A stretch of DNA of 64,000 nt from Hyposmocoma kahamanoa (lineage: Eukaryota > Arthropoda > Insecta > Lepidoptera > Cosmopterigidae): NCBI RefSeq assembly GCF_003589595.1, contig NW_020654748.1:231253-295252 (forward strand), in the 5' to 3' direction. A program made the position numbers and the translations under genes. The notes beneath the pieces are model-generated. The model saw nothing but the letters and a program-made list of their open reading frames with translations. It had not been told where the DNA came from and made no database searches. Positions 23,291 to 32,690 of this stretch are shown piece after piece; the first letter of the stretch is position 1, and every line of letters begins with the position of its first letter.

Positions 23291-23627
23291 CCAAAAAATT
23301 CCCTATCTCAAAACCAGGTAAGTTTTAAAACGACCAAGGATATATCGGACCAAACTAGCTCATAACTTGGGAAGGCTCGAGTAGCTATATGGGTTGCGTC
23401 CCTTGAGAATTTCGTTACAATTTGTGATAGACAATATGGCGGGTATCGTATCTGGTTGCAATAATAATTACACTCCGAAGTGATCCCCGTCATGTCAACT
23501 GAACTGGGCTATATTATGCGAGTTTAGACGGAGTGATATCGGAGCTATGGGATTTGAAAGTGGACAACTATTTCCTTATATCACGTGCATTGAACCTTTG
23601 TTAGACGGTGATTATACATATTTTATA

Positions 23628-23829
23628 GTTACAATGCCGGACTGCCACGCAGAGGTCCCAGGTTAGATTCCCGGGCCGGGAGAAATGTTTGCATGGCCTA
23701 CATTCATTTCTCTCGTGAGTTTGGGTGTAATTTGTGATTGTCTAATATGTGTGTCCATGGCACCCGCGACACAGGGTTTCCCTAGTGCGGGGCTATATTG
23801 AGTGTGCGTTATTTATTTATTTTTTTATT
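23628..23829 (+). repeat. SINE-A copy
   Basis: Head (GTTACAATGCCGGACTGCCA, CCAGGTTAGATTCCCGGGCC) lacks only the first few bases. The tail is complete: CATTCATTTCTCTCGTGAGT, GGCACCCGCGACACAGGGTT, TGCGGGGCTATATTGAGTGT, then a TTTA/T run. Confidence 0.85.
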
Positions 23830-24245
23830 AATATATGAAGAATTTCGGTGAATTTTGTATATAGTATAAGCGGGTTGGCGCGCTACATCCAATACGTATT
23901 CGTTCCGTATCCAAAACTATACTAATCTAAAAAACTCGGACCCACTTCGTACGTATGCACTAAGTCCGATTGAAATCCGAGAAAATAAAAATATTGTACA
24001 CCAAGAGATAAAATGATCCCTGTGACATTTCGGGCCGTCATTTCTGAGATTTAGAACTGATACAAATTGGGCGATGCGCGCAAACTGACGACTGATTTAT
24101 TAACGCAAAGTAACTTGTAAAGAAAAGCTTGTATACAAATAATCACATTTTAATATACAACTTTAAATTATTAATCATACATTATAAAGACATATGTACA
24201 CAAAGTCATACAGCCTACATTATTGTAAATAAACTATGTTGTAAT

Positions 24246-24628
24246 CATGTAGGAAATGAAACTAAGACCGGTTACACACGGCGACTTCTCGAGCGACGCA
24301 AGCGCGCGACTGCATTGATACAAATGCACAATTGCATCGCTACATTTGGGATTTACTGGCGATTACATCGATGTAATCGTGCGTTTGCATCGATGCGATC
24401 GCACGTTTGTATCGATGCAGTGTCGCGCGTTTGCATCGATGCAATCGCCTATAAAAAGTGTAGCGATGCAATCGCGTGTTTGTACCGATGCAGTCGCGTG
24501 TATCTACTCTAATATGGCCCTCTACAGGTCTTATGAGCACGGCTTTACTTGTAAAGGGCCCGATACGTTGGTTTGTTTGAAAAAATACGCGATTTAGACC
24601 CAAAAAAAATGGTTACATTTCCTATCTT
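24246..24628. mobile_element. PLE1 copy interrupted by a MITE
   Basis: GTAGGAAATGAAACTAA at 24249-24265 is the minus-oriented PLE1 terminus, and 24519-24628 is the plus-oriented terminus (CTTGTAAAGGGCCCGATACG, TTGGTTTGTTTG, GCGATTTAGACCC, TTACATTTCCTAT). The intervening 24266-24509 is a separate MITE. The PLE interior is otherwise missing. Confidence 0.65.
24266..24509. mobile_element. MITE with internal 22-bp minisatellite
   Basis: TAA flanks both sides (24263-24265, 24510-24512). The left end GACCGGTTACACACGGCGAC is matched by a decayed right end AGTCGCGTGTATCTACTC. Inside are about six tandem units of roughly 22 bp, built on GCATCGATGCAATCGCG + TGTTT, each centred on the palindrome GCATCGATGC or a variant. 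A related element lies at 25279. A 3-bp TAA/TTA duplication fits PIF/Harbinger, but the assignment is tentative. Frames on both strands (24129-24512, 24340-24603, 24346-24597) arise from the repeat and are not genes. Confidence 0.65.
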
Positions 24629-25278
24629 TTTCCTGTCCTTTTGACGGCATACACTATAATGCTTGCCATCGTGGGGAAAAGATTTTTGCCCCGTTGCACC
24701 AGACGTACAGGAAAATAATGGATACATTCGTGCAGGATGGCTCCTTTCGTGCACCCCAAATGCATGTTCTATTTCTAACAATCTTGTCATATGTGTTTTA
24801 GAGTGCAAAATATATGTGCTAAAAAGATTCTAGAAATATATATTCGATATTCTCTAGCTAGATAACTCTTGTTGTTGATGTTCAGACGAATTCATCTTTA
24901 TCTTCTCCAACATTTCGAAACAAATCAATATTAATCGGTTTTTAATTCAAGCCTCTTGTAGTTAATGTCATTGATCGCTCAAAACAAAAACAAAGCATCT
25001 GAAGAATTCGCCAATCCATTCTATCCCCTATAAAACTTTTATTCTTTATCCTCTTTTAGCTGAAATGAATGTGTTTCCGTCAAATAAAACATCACTCATA
25101 ATCCCCCGGCGGCGAGCGGTTAAGCTCAAAATATTATGATTTATTAAACAAGGAAACATGTTTTACGTGGAAAGAAATACTGGTTAAATTTTTCCACCAA
25201 ATTTTTATACGATACGATTTTACCAACACTACATTGTTAGGTTTGAAATTAATTACACAGTAACCGTTTGTACCCTTA

Positions 25279-25532
25279 GAGTGGTTACAAACGGCGACTT
25301 AAAATTCGCTAAAGCAGCGTTGGAAATGCGCGATTGCACCAATATAAACTCACGATTGCATCAATGCAAACGCGCGAGTGCATCGATACAATCGCTTATG
25401 TAGAATCATTGTATTTTGTTAATTGGAAATTTAAAAGTGAAATTAATAAATACATTAAATTAATAAATTGGTTAGTTCATTGCGTATTCATCGCGTTTGT
25501 ATCGCACTAAAAGTTACCGTGTGTCACCGCTC
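25279..25532. mobile_element. MITE, TTA-flanked, related to the 24266 element
   Basis: Left end GAGTGGTTACAAACGGCGAC and the complement of the right end GAGCGGTGACACACGGTAAC match at most positions. TTA flanks both sides (25276-25278, 25533-25535). The interior has degenerate versions of the same GCATC-type units (GATTGCATCAATGCAAACGC, GAGTGCATCGATACAATCGC) but not a regular array. There is no transposase. PIF/Harbinger-like by duplication length only. Confidence 0.7.
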
Positions 25533-25637
25533 TTATATTTGCAGGCGAGTTTACAACAAAACTGCGTTTTTCACATTTTTTAATGGGTTAATTTTAAGTT
25601 TGAAGCCTTTGCTGTGCGTCTATAATGTTTTGATGTT

Positions 25638-25711
25638 GCAGCCCGAGAATCGAACTCGGGACCTCTGCGTGGCAGACCAGCGCGGTACGTTCGGCCACGG
25701 AGGCAGTTAGT
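25638..25711 (-). repeat. SINE-A head only
   Basis: Minus reading gives ACTGCCTCCGTGGCCGAACG, then TGCCACGCAGAGGTCCCGAG and TTCGATTCTCGGGC. The A and B boxes are intact but the whole SINE tail is missing. It resembles a tRNA pseudogene; identity with SINE-A heads elsewhere makes the SINE origin clear. Confidence 0.75.
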
Positions 25712-26464
25712 ATAGGGATCTTAACCATACACGTATCGGGGAACTTTTAAGTGTTATGGAATTCTAAATTAGATTACCTACATCACTATAATTTTAAATC
25801 ATTGCCTAACTTTTTATTTTGCTTTTCTGTAACAGGTATCTACTTCAAAAATCTATGAAAAAAATATTCAAAAACTGAGAACGATCTTTCTACACGAAAC
25901 AAGTCGTCTCAGAATGTTTACACAATTGTAAAGAGCATTTTTTCTTATTATCTGAGACTTAAGGCGTTCAGCTTTCTTGTTTCTAGGGTATATTTTACCA
26001 TAGTCTATCTTATTATTTTCTTGTTTTGCTAGATTGTTTTCAAAGACAGTGTTGGCGAGTTTGTATCCGACTTTATTGCTTTTATTATTAAACCATTTCT
26101 TTCAAGTAACTTTATGTGACTCGTACTTGTGTTAGCAAATAGCTTATTAACTAGTTGTTAGTCTTAAACGATAGTGTATGGTTTGTCTGTACAATTCAGG
26201 CAGGAGAAGACGTCTGCTGCCATCGGAGGTTTAGTTAGGACTGCCTCGTCCTTTGTCCAAAGAAAGGATGGTCGGTCGTCGTCTTTTGTCCACAAGAAAG
26301 TCGATCTAATTTCGAATGCCTGGTAATCTAGTCTGTCTTTGTAGCCTGTCAGCCTGGTCATCCATAGAGGCTGAATGCAACCGATAGATTTAAATGTGCA
26401 CACGCATGATTTATGAAAACACAGTATTGTCTTATAAGACTTTCGTTTATTTTTTATTCACTAA
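25712..26464. other. Unassigned sequence
   Basis: No gene recognised. A minus-strand frame at 26164-26403 contains repeated FLWTKDD/FLWTKDE text caused by a short imperfect duplication (TTTGTCC ... AAGAAAG) at about 26250-26305. Confidence 0.35.
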
Positions 26465-27118
26465 ATGATTATCAGTAATTACTGGTTTCTTACCACCGAT
26501 TTCCTTTTATTTTCTCGATATTTTCGAACGGTTACTTGATCACGAGTTTACTGGCCAGCAGCAGACGACAGCTTTAAGAACGTATGTAGGTATCTGTCTA
26601 CTCTTTTTCACTATCGACAAAAAAGTTTAATAAAGCGAAAAATTGAAAGAAAAAAGAATTATGACAAAGCGGTAAATCCAGTGTATTACGTTTAGGATAG
26701 TTTAATTTTAATTAGAAATACGTCTAACTATACCAAAAATAGATTGTATTTAGGATCTTATAAGGTGATGGAAGATAGGGATTATTTAATCATTATAATA
26801 TTATATCTACGAAAATAAAATAAGCGAATTGTCATTTATTTTATTCCTCTGTTGCCCCGTAGATGCAGTATACCTAGGCATTGGTGTTTGTATATTACAT
26901 AGAGTAGGTTAAGTCATATATTCAAATCCATATAATCGATCTATTATTAAATAAAGATTAAGTCTTCGTACGGCTCTCATTTGTTTCACTTATCACTACC
27001 TTACACCGTCATCTCGCTTACTTGTGGCGTTACCATTGTTACCAAAAGATATATCGGGAAAATAAAAACCTACCATCCCATTCCAATGAGAAACCTGTAA
27101 TTAGTGATAATCATTCCG
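26465..27118. mobile_element. PLE2 copy with inverted termini
   Basis: The left terminus in minus orientation (ACTGGTTTCTTACCACCGAT, TATTTTCTCGATATTTTCGA, ACGGTTACTTGATCACGAG) and the right terminus in plus orientation (ATCGGGAAAATAAAAACCTA, GAAACCTGTAATTAGTGATA + ATCATT) match the two arms at 35548-35714. About 440 bp of AT-rich interior shows no RT or GIY-YIG. The Penelope-like label is by analogy with PLE1. Confidence 0.5.
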
Positions 27119-27129
27119 TTCGATCTGTT

Positions 27130-27315
27130 CGCAATGAAAGTCAGGAAGATATTGGAGCCGGCCAAGCTGGCCCTCACCGTGCTCGCCATGGAGCCAGCGT
27201 GCTTGAGCATGATAGCATGGAAGCCATCCACAAGCGTCTAGAGCACGCTTGAGGCGTTGCAGCGGCGAGGCAGTCCCAGAATCATCCTGTACGCGTTGTT
27301 ATACTGGACGCGGCT
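27130..27315 (-). pseudogene. LINE ORF2 C-terminal fragment
   Basis: A minus-strand frame reads VYNNAYRMILGLPRRCNASS, then a stop, then TLVDGFHAIMLKHAGSMAST and VRASLAGSNIF. It matches the pattern YNNAFRxLLGLPRxCSASxMF ... DxFxAxMRKRxASxxxRVRxSxNxIL found near the C-terminus of a large lepidopteran LINE family. The island is GC-rich relative to its surroundings. A plus-strand frame over it (27022-27252) is a shadow. Confidence 0.7.
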
Positions 27316-27809
27316 TATTTAAGCTTAATATACATATAGATGTCATAGCTAAACTTGAACTACAAACAGGCTTCATCTTTCTAGAAGAATCGGGGACACA
27401 ATTGTGATCTTTTAGCAACAAATTTACATAAAATTATCTTCTCAAACATTATTCAACTTACTTGTCTCAAACAGTCTAGATGTCGTACGAGTTATACCTA
27501 TTCAAAAGCTCGCCTACTGCAATTAACAAACACCACATGAATATACATGTCCTCGGGTTACCAAACCAGGTATTCATTCATTTTATAGTGGGTTTTGAAG
27601 AGAAGCTTGCCCCGCTCATTAAAGTCGTAATGAATTTTTAATGTCATTCTATTTATACGCATCACAGTGGGCATGTAAACAGTAGTAGTTAGTTACGAAA
27701 TGAGAAATGACAGAGCTGAGTTAAGATTTATCTGAAATGTTGAGTGTAGACTAAAGAAAAAGACAAATCTAAATACAATTAAATGGTTATCTTAGAGCAA
27801 TATTTTTTT

Positions 27810-28215
27810 TTATGTTATGTAGGCAGCAAACAAGTATTAGGCTCGCCTGATGGAAAGCGGTTACCGTCGTCTATGAACGCCTGCAATGCCAGAGACGTTA
27901 CGAGCGCGTTGCCAATCCATTAGGAGCCTTTTCAAACCCCTTTTGAAGGACTCAATGCTGTATTTCTGCGGAAAAACCCCGACAGGGAGTTCATTCCACA
28001 ACCTAATTGTACGTGAAAGTTCCTCTGAAACCGTACAGCACGAGATCGACTCGTTTCCAGAGTATGAGGATGGACTCCCTGCCGGTGGCGAGCTGTGCGA
28101 CGATAAAATGTTTCCATTGGCATCATGTCAAACAGTTCTTCAGAACATTACACAGGGAATCGAAGAGGCGTAGTCTCTCCTCGAAGACAGTGGTTCAATA
28201 TCGTCTGTATCGCCA
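27810..28215 (-). repeat. Lepidopteran dispersed repeat (LINE 3' region type)
   Basis: TTTTTTTATGTTATGTAGGC, GCTCGCCTGATGGAAAGCGG, TTACCGTCGTCTATGAACGC, GAGCGCGTTGCCAATCCATT and GAGTTCATTCCACAACCTAA appear in the order known from a very common lepidopteran repeat, usually regarded as a non-LTR 3' portion. The T-run at the left suggests that the element's A-rich 3' end is on that side, i.e. minus orientation. Frames on both strands here are shadows. Confidence 0.65.
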
Positions 28216-28234
28216 AGCACATTAAAATGAAAAT

Positions 28235-28265
28235 CTTGTATCACATACATACATACATATACAAA
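28235..28265. repeat. ACAT microsatellite
   Basis: CATACATACATACATATACA adjoins the 3' end of the minus-strand LINE at 28270, as expected for a LINE 3' tail array. Confidence 0.7.
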
Positions 28266-28269
28266 TACT

Positions 28270-28788
28270 TCACGCCTTTTTCCCATCGGGGTAGGCAGAG
28301 ACAACAGTCTTCCACTTGCTACGGTCCTGACACACATCTTTTGCCTCATCAACACGCATCAATGCTTTCATGCACGCTCGTCGGTTAAGGGTACTCTTGA
28401 TCTGGCCCTTCTTTAGGATGGCCTCAATTTGGTCATGATAAGTTCTCCTTGGTCGGCCTATACCAACTTGCCCGCTCACACTCGCCTTATAAATCTGTTT
28501 CGTCACTCTTCTTTCATTCATTCTCTCTACATGTCCGAACCATCTAAGCATCCCTTTCTCTATCTTTGTCACTATATCTTCTTCCACGCCGCAACGCTCT
28601 CTTATCACACTGTTCCGTAATTTATCCATCCGAGTCACTCCAGCCATACTCCTCAAAGCTCTCATTTCTACTGCATTAATTCTACTTTCATGCTTCTTCT
28701 GCCAAACCCAACATTCACTACCATACATAAGTGTAGGAACCAGCACCCCCCATGCATCATCTTGTATCACGGAATATTGAAACTCCAT
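28270..28788 (-). pseudogene. LINE (RTE-like) ORF C-terminal region, open frame
   Basis: A 172-codon uninterrupted frame reads TLMYGSECWVWQKKHESRIN, then AVEMRALRSMAGVTRMDKLR, MLRWFGHVERMNERRVTKQI, GRPRRTYHDQI and DRSKWKTVVSAYPDGKKA. YGSECW, EMRALRxxxGVTRxDxxRN and RWFGHVERM are hallmarks of the region downstream of the RT palm in RTE-like lepidopteran LINEs. The first ATG is internal and the upstream RT and endonuclease are missing, so this is a 5'-truncated insertion. The ACAT microsatellite lies just past the 3' end. With no stops, it is the best preserved coding segment in the window. A degenerate relative lies at 63070. Confidence 0.85.
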
Positions 28789-28980
28789 AATTACAGTTGT
28801 TTAAACTGTTCGTCTCACAGAGTGTCTGCATTCCAATGATTTGGTTTATGTTCTGGCATTGCGTAGTCTGTATTATTAAAGGTACAACGCTGCTGTATTC
28901 CGTGACTTATTAGCAGAATAAATGTTTTGTAAATACTCATAAGTAGGTAATTGTTATTGAATGTTTGGATGTTTTGCTTC

Positions 28981-29213
28981 CATGATATTCAATTATTTTT
29001 ATTGTGAAATTATTCCACTACTTAATTCATTATAATTTTTTTATAAAAAAGATCGAACACTAATAAAAATTCCTTCGATCCGGCTGGATTCTAAACAGCG
29101 CCAAGCAATCCAAAGCAAGATCGAAAGAATTTTTCTTAGTGCTCAATCTTTGTATTAATAATTAATTATAGCAAAGTAGTGGAGCCATTGTAGAAAAAAA
29201 ATTGAATATCATA
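28981..29213. repeat. Inverted pair of SINE-B tails
   Basis: The left arm carries the SINE-B tail in minus orientation (TGAAATTATTCCACTA, GATCGAACACTAATAAAAAT, TCCTTCGATCCGGCTGGATT) and the right arm in plus orientation (GATCGAAAGAATTTTTCTTA, GTGCTCAATCTTTGTATTAA, TAGTGGAGCC). ATGATATTCAATT at 28982 pairs with AATTGAATATCAT ending at 29212. Both tRNA-like heads are lost, leaving arms of about 95 bp and a short loop. Confidence 0.7.
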
Positions 29214-29251
29214 GAAGGAAAACATCCTGTTATTCAATAAAATTCATTACA

Positions 29252-29640
29252 ATTAATAAAGGGTTATCTCTAGTCAGTGCTGGTAGCTGTAAAGGTACCT
29301 GGCTGAGTGAAGAAAAAGATTTCTCACAGATAGTGCTATGGCAAAAAAGTGGTTAGAATCCAAAAATAAAGATCTGCAACACAATTATTAAAGGGTTATC
29401 TCTAGTCAGTGCTGGTAGCTGTAAAGGTACCTGGCTGAGTGAAGAAAAAGATTTCTCACAGATAGTGCTACGGCAAAAAATCCAAAAATAAAGATCTGCA
29501 ACAAACACATAGAAAAAATTGTGAGGTCTGGTGGTTCGTTCGTGATTGCATGACATCGCTGGTTAGAATCCAGCCGCATCGAAGGATTTTTTCTGAGTGT
29601 TTGATCTTTGTGTTAATAATTATAAGAAATTTATAAGCAT
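29252..29640 (+). repeat. SINE-B copy with tandemly duplicated 5' segment
   Basis: The leader GGGTTATCTCTAGTCAGTGC ... AAAGATTTCTCACAGATAGTGCTA-type segment occurs at 29261 and again at 29393, an offset of 132 bp, with very few differences. It is followed once by the head (TTCGTTCGTGATTGCATGAC, GGTTAGAATCC) and tail (TCGAAGGATTTTTTCTGAGT, GTTTGATCTTTGTGTTAATA). Text is split here for length; it is one continuous duplicated unit. The high identity means a recent local duplication. Confidence 0.8.
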
Positions 29641-29744
29641 TTTGAATATAAAGATCACGCGTATTCTGGGTTCAACTTTTATTTGGACCTTATCATCATC
29701 AGCATTAAAAGGTTTTATTTACTTTGCTCTTTGACTCAATACAT

Positions 29745-29955
29745 GTCGGTTGCACTTTTTCCAGAGCTAGTAAACCTTTTTTGGTATTGTTTCGCAATGT
29801 TTTCCTTCATAATTAGCGAAAGGTATAGTTTTACCTTCATGAATATCCATACCTTAAAAATCTAAATCAATTCAATCGTCTACCTCTCTCAATTAAGAAG
29901 CTACTGTTCCCCCATTGATCTACCTCCGCTCATTTCTATCACATTACTTAATATG
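29745..29955 (-). repeat. Family E copy, degenerate
   Basis: TTCGCAATGTTTTCCTTCAT, AATTAGCGAAAGGTATAG, CGTCTACCTCTCTCAATTAA and GAAGCTACTGTTCCCCCATT follow the reverse order of the family E head and leader. Confidence 0.6.
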
Positions 29956-30724
29956 CCCAGACTTGAAGATGTTTTCTTGTAAAACATGATCTATCAGACC
30001 GTTAGGGCTAAGCTTCGACATTATACAAGTCACATTACAAGTCAAAATTACATGCCGCCAAGTACAACCTTGTATCCTTGTCCGACTATACTCGTTCTGG
30101 TGGACTAAACAAGTCAGTACCCCACAATTAAGAGTTGATTACACCACATCACTTGAAGAGCCTCACTACGCTACCACGAAACGTAAGAGAATTAACATCT
30201 AGGCGTTATGCATTGCGTACTTCTTCAGTAGCATTGTTTAAAGATTACCTTGTAACCAAGCAATGGTTTGCATCTTTTATATTGAGTACAGTGATGTTTC
30301 TAGTAAAAGCTGTACAGTTAGGCCCGTGTTATGATAATGGCCAAGTGTTAGCATGTCGGGTTTTAAGTATAGGATTAAGTATGGTGATTAGGGTGCGCGA
30401 AGCAATTGAATGTTATTGGCAAATATCTAACGTTAGATGGACGCTATGGAACATTTTTGTATATGTGTGAAGGCCTATAGACGCTTTCACATATGGTAGT
30501 TTTCCGCACTTGAAAGTATGGGAATATAAAAAGTGTGTTATAGAAAATTACAAGCCGAAAGATAACAACCCTGATTGCCAGGTTCTGTAAACTTGAAAGG
30601 AATTGTTATTTATTGTTTTTGTCATGTGAACTGTAACTAAGCAAATATAGATTTATCATGCCATCATCATATTATATCATCATATCAACAACATTCTAAT
30701 TATAAATTGCCACTAACTGCCATT
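29956..30724. other. Unassigned sequence
   Basis: A 111-codon plus-strand frame (30135-30470) is the only long frame. It shows no recognisable domain and no repeat match that I can see, so I do not call it a gene. Confidence 0.35.
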
Positions 30725-30932
30725 AACTGCCTCCGTGGCCGAACGGTTACCATGCCGGACTGCCACGCAGAGGTCCCAGGTTTGATTCCCGGGCCGGGAG
30801 AAATATTTGTATGGCCTACATTTATTTCTCTCGTGAGTTTGGATGTAACTTGTGGTTGTCTATGTGTGTGTCCAAGGCACCCGCGACACAGACTTTTCCT
30901 AATGCGAGGCTATGTTTAGTATGTGCGTTATT
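30725..30932 (+). repeat. SINE-A copy, full length
   Basis: Intact head: AACTGCCTCCGTGGCCGAAC + GGTTACCATGCCGG, CCACGCAGAGGTCCCAGGTT, TGATTCCCGGGCCGGGAG. The tail is complete: TTATTTCTCTCGTGAGTTTG, GGCACCCGCGACACAGACTT, then ATGCGAGGCTATG. Box A TGGCCGAACGG and B-box GGTTTGATTCC would serve as an internal Pol III promoter. This is the best SINE-A reference copy in the window. Confidence 0.9.
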
Positions 30933-31027
30933 ACAGAAATTAGATAGAGAAACCTAACCTAAAAATTACCCGTTACTACCATGATTTTGGAAATATTTTT
31001 TATGAAAATAAAAAATAAAAATAAAAA

Positions 31028-31695
31028 GGCACTATATCGAGATCTTAGGTTTTCGCGATTGTTACACATAGGAAATGAAACTATTTTTCCGAATTTAAAT
31101 CGCCTATATTTGTTTTCTCAAACAAACCAACGTTTCGGACCCTTTACAGGCCTCACGGTCACGGTTGACTGAGGTGGTACAGTCTTCAACCAGTTATGTC
31201 TAATATTGATGCAAACCACCCTATTTTTTCACTACAGTTACAATAGTTCTTAATTAAATAACTTATTTTTAATTTTACAAAGAAAACATTCCAATTTACT
31301 ATTTATTAATTATTTTATTGAATGAATTTTTATTAAGTTCAATTTATTATTAATGAATAATAGAAATTAAAATAAACTAAAACATATTAATTAGTACTGC
31401 AGTCTTATGTCTTTCATTAGAGGAAATACTGGATCCCAAACTGGTGGTACGGAGAAACCATCTTCCCTGTTGAAATTAGGATATTTTTTAATTTCAATGG
31501 CCTCTCGCAGCATCCTGGGTAGATAACGGACATCTTTTGCAAGGACCTGGGGTTTTTCAAACTTCATTGATTGTGTAGGTTTATCCATGACATGCTCGCA
31601 GACTGCAGACTTGTTTTAAAAAAAGTCTGCAACCGTGACCATGGAACCTGTAAAGGGCCCGAAACGTTGGTTTATTTGGAAAAACAAATATAAAA
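31028..31695 (-). mobile_element. PLE1 copy with inverted termini
   Basis: At 31040-31205 lies the minus-oriented terminus: CTTAGGTTTTCGCGATTGTT, TAGGAAATGAAACTATTTTT, CCAACGTTTCGGACCCTTTA, GTCTTCAACCAGTTATGTCT. At 31630-31695 lies a plus-oriented terminus: CCATGGAACCTGTAAAGGGC, CCGAAACGTTGGTTTATTTG. Between them is the C-terminal coding end of the element on the minus strand. The RT is missing. Confidence 0.75.
31391..31588 (-). pseudogene. Penelope-like element ORF, C-terminal end
   Basis: The frame reads LAKDVRYLPRMLREAIEIKK, YPNFNREDGFSVPPVWDPVF and ends MKDIRLQY. The REAIEIxKxxNFNREDGFxxxxxWxPV pattern is the C-terminal end of PLE polyproteins, just after the GIY-YIG nuclease core. The core itself (GIY ... 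YIG) does not survive upstream: the sequence passes through a short stem-like repeat (GTCTGCA at 31600-31630) into the opposite terminus. The first ATG is probably not the native start. Broken and non-functional. Confidence 0.8.
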
Positions 31696-32325
31696 GTCAT
31701 TATTTCTCCACAAAACATAAAAAACACAACACTTGAAAAACGAATAGAAAAAAACAAATCAGTGATGTGGATAAAAAGGTTAAAGACAGCATTGCTGATT
31801 TTCAGTTCACCTGTAGCTAGCTAGTTGTTCGCTTGCTGCACCAACGTAACATACGGAGTGTACACCAAATAATAACCTACATACTCCACTAGAGTTGTTT
31901 ATTAAGCGCCACTAAAATCAATTTACGCGTCCTACCACACGGCCGAAATAGAATGTAGTGGAGAAAGTTAAAGCATGCTTATAATAATCTAACTTAAACA
32001 CAAAACAACTATTCAAATTCGTGCCCGTATTAAAATCATTATCTTCATTATCAAATGAGTTTAATTTTAAAGTTCTTTTTAAACGTACATTTATTATGGT
32101 TAAGCGGCATGTTTACTCTCGTCGTAATTCGAGAAATAATTGCCAATTTAAATTCAAGAATTTGCATAAATTTCAAGAATATGGTGTCGTTATTTGTAGG
32201 TTTATTCTCAGCTGTTATTTGTTTGTTAAGCCGCTGACTTTATCTCGTGTTTTATGCAAAAAATAATATTCTTATTGGAGCGCCAATCACTCGCATTAAC
32301 CAATTGATGTATATATTTGTAAAGA
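31696..32325. other. Unassigned AT-rich sequence
   Basis: Two overlapping plus-strand frames at 32021-32266 are compositionally chance-like. No repeat recognised. Confidence 0.35.
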
Positions 32326-32583
32326 ACAGCAGAGCTCTTTGTAAAAGAATTCGTCCAGGGAAGAACTGTTTCTATTTCGGTTTTGAAGGGTACAGGTGCT
32401 GGTGAAATTACAGGCACATGGGACTTGTCAACTTATGTCTCAGAGTGATGGACGCAGTAGCAATGCTTCTCAGATCTTTGTGATAAAACTCTGAGTGTCA
32501 CTGCAAGTGTTATGGACATACATGCCGCTTATTACCAAGCAGACAACTTATTCATTACGTCATTTGGTGTCATGTAAAAAAAT
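32326..32583 (+). repeat. Family C copy
   Basis: CAGCAGAGCTCTTTGTAAAA start, TCGTCCAGGGAAGAACTG, TCGGTTTTGAAGGGTACAGG, GAAATTACAGGCACATGGGA, CAACTTATGTCTCAGAGTGA and CATTTGGTGTCATGTAAAAA end. Moderately diverged. Confidence 0.85.
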
Positions 32584-32690
32584 TCTTACTCATTCTTCTC
32601 TGCGGAATCTGTCTTACGAATGAGTTGTAGCGTTTAGTCGATGCGATATTTCAATTGTAATTTGCTTACTTATGAAATAATGTCATATAT
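32584..32690. repeat. Family F tail
   Basis: GCGGAATCTGTCTTACGAAT + GAGTTGTAGCGTTTAGTCGA and TAATTTGCTTACTTATGAAA match the tails at 17478, 57497 and 59477. It begins immediately after the A-tail of the family C copy, so C may have inserted into F here too. Confidence 0.6.

Noticed and set aside
24300..24505. CRISPR-like regular repeats
   Set aside because: Units are contiguous with no unique spacers, lie inside a TAA-flanked MITE, and the genome is eukaryotic.
24129..24603. Three overlapping open frames on both strands with repeated RLHRC/CIDA-type text
   Set aside because: They translate the 22-bp minisatellite of the MITE; open frames on both strands follow from the repeat period and composition, not from coding.
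25638..25711. Stand-alone tRNA gene on the minus strand
   Set aside because: Identical in design to SINE-A heads and lacking a paired acceptor stem; a truncated SINE is simpler.
30135..30470. 111-codon plus-strand frame with hydrophobic stretches
   Set aside because: No motif, no codon-use contrast with surroundings and no splice context I trust; kept as unassigned sequence.
30726..30800. Functional tRNA gene
   Set aside because: A and B boxes are present, but the same head is attached to the same non-tRNA tail in other copies and the acceptor stem does not close; it is a SINE head.
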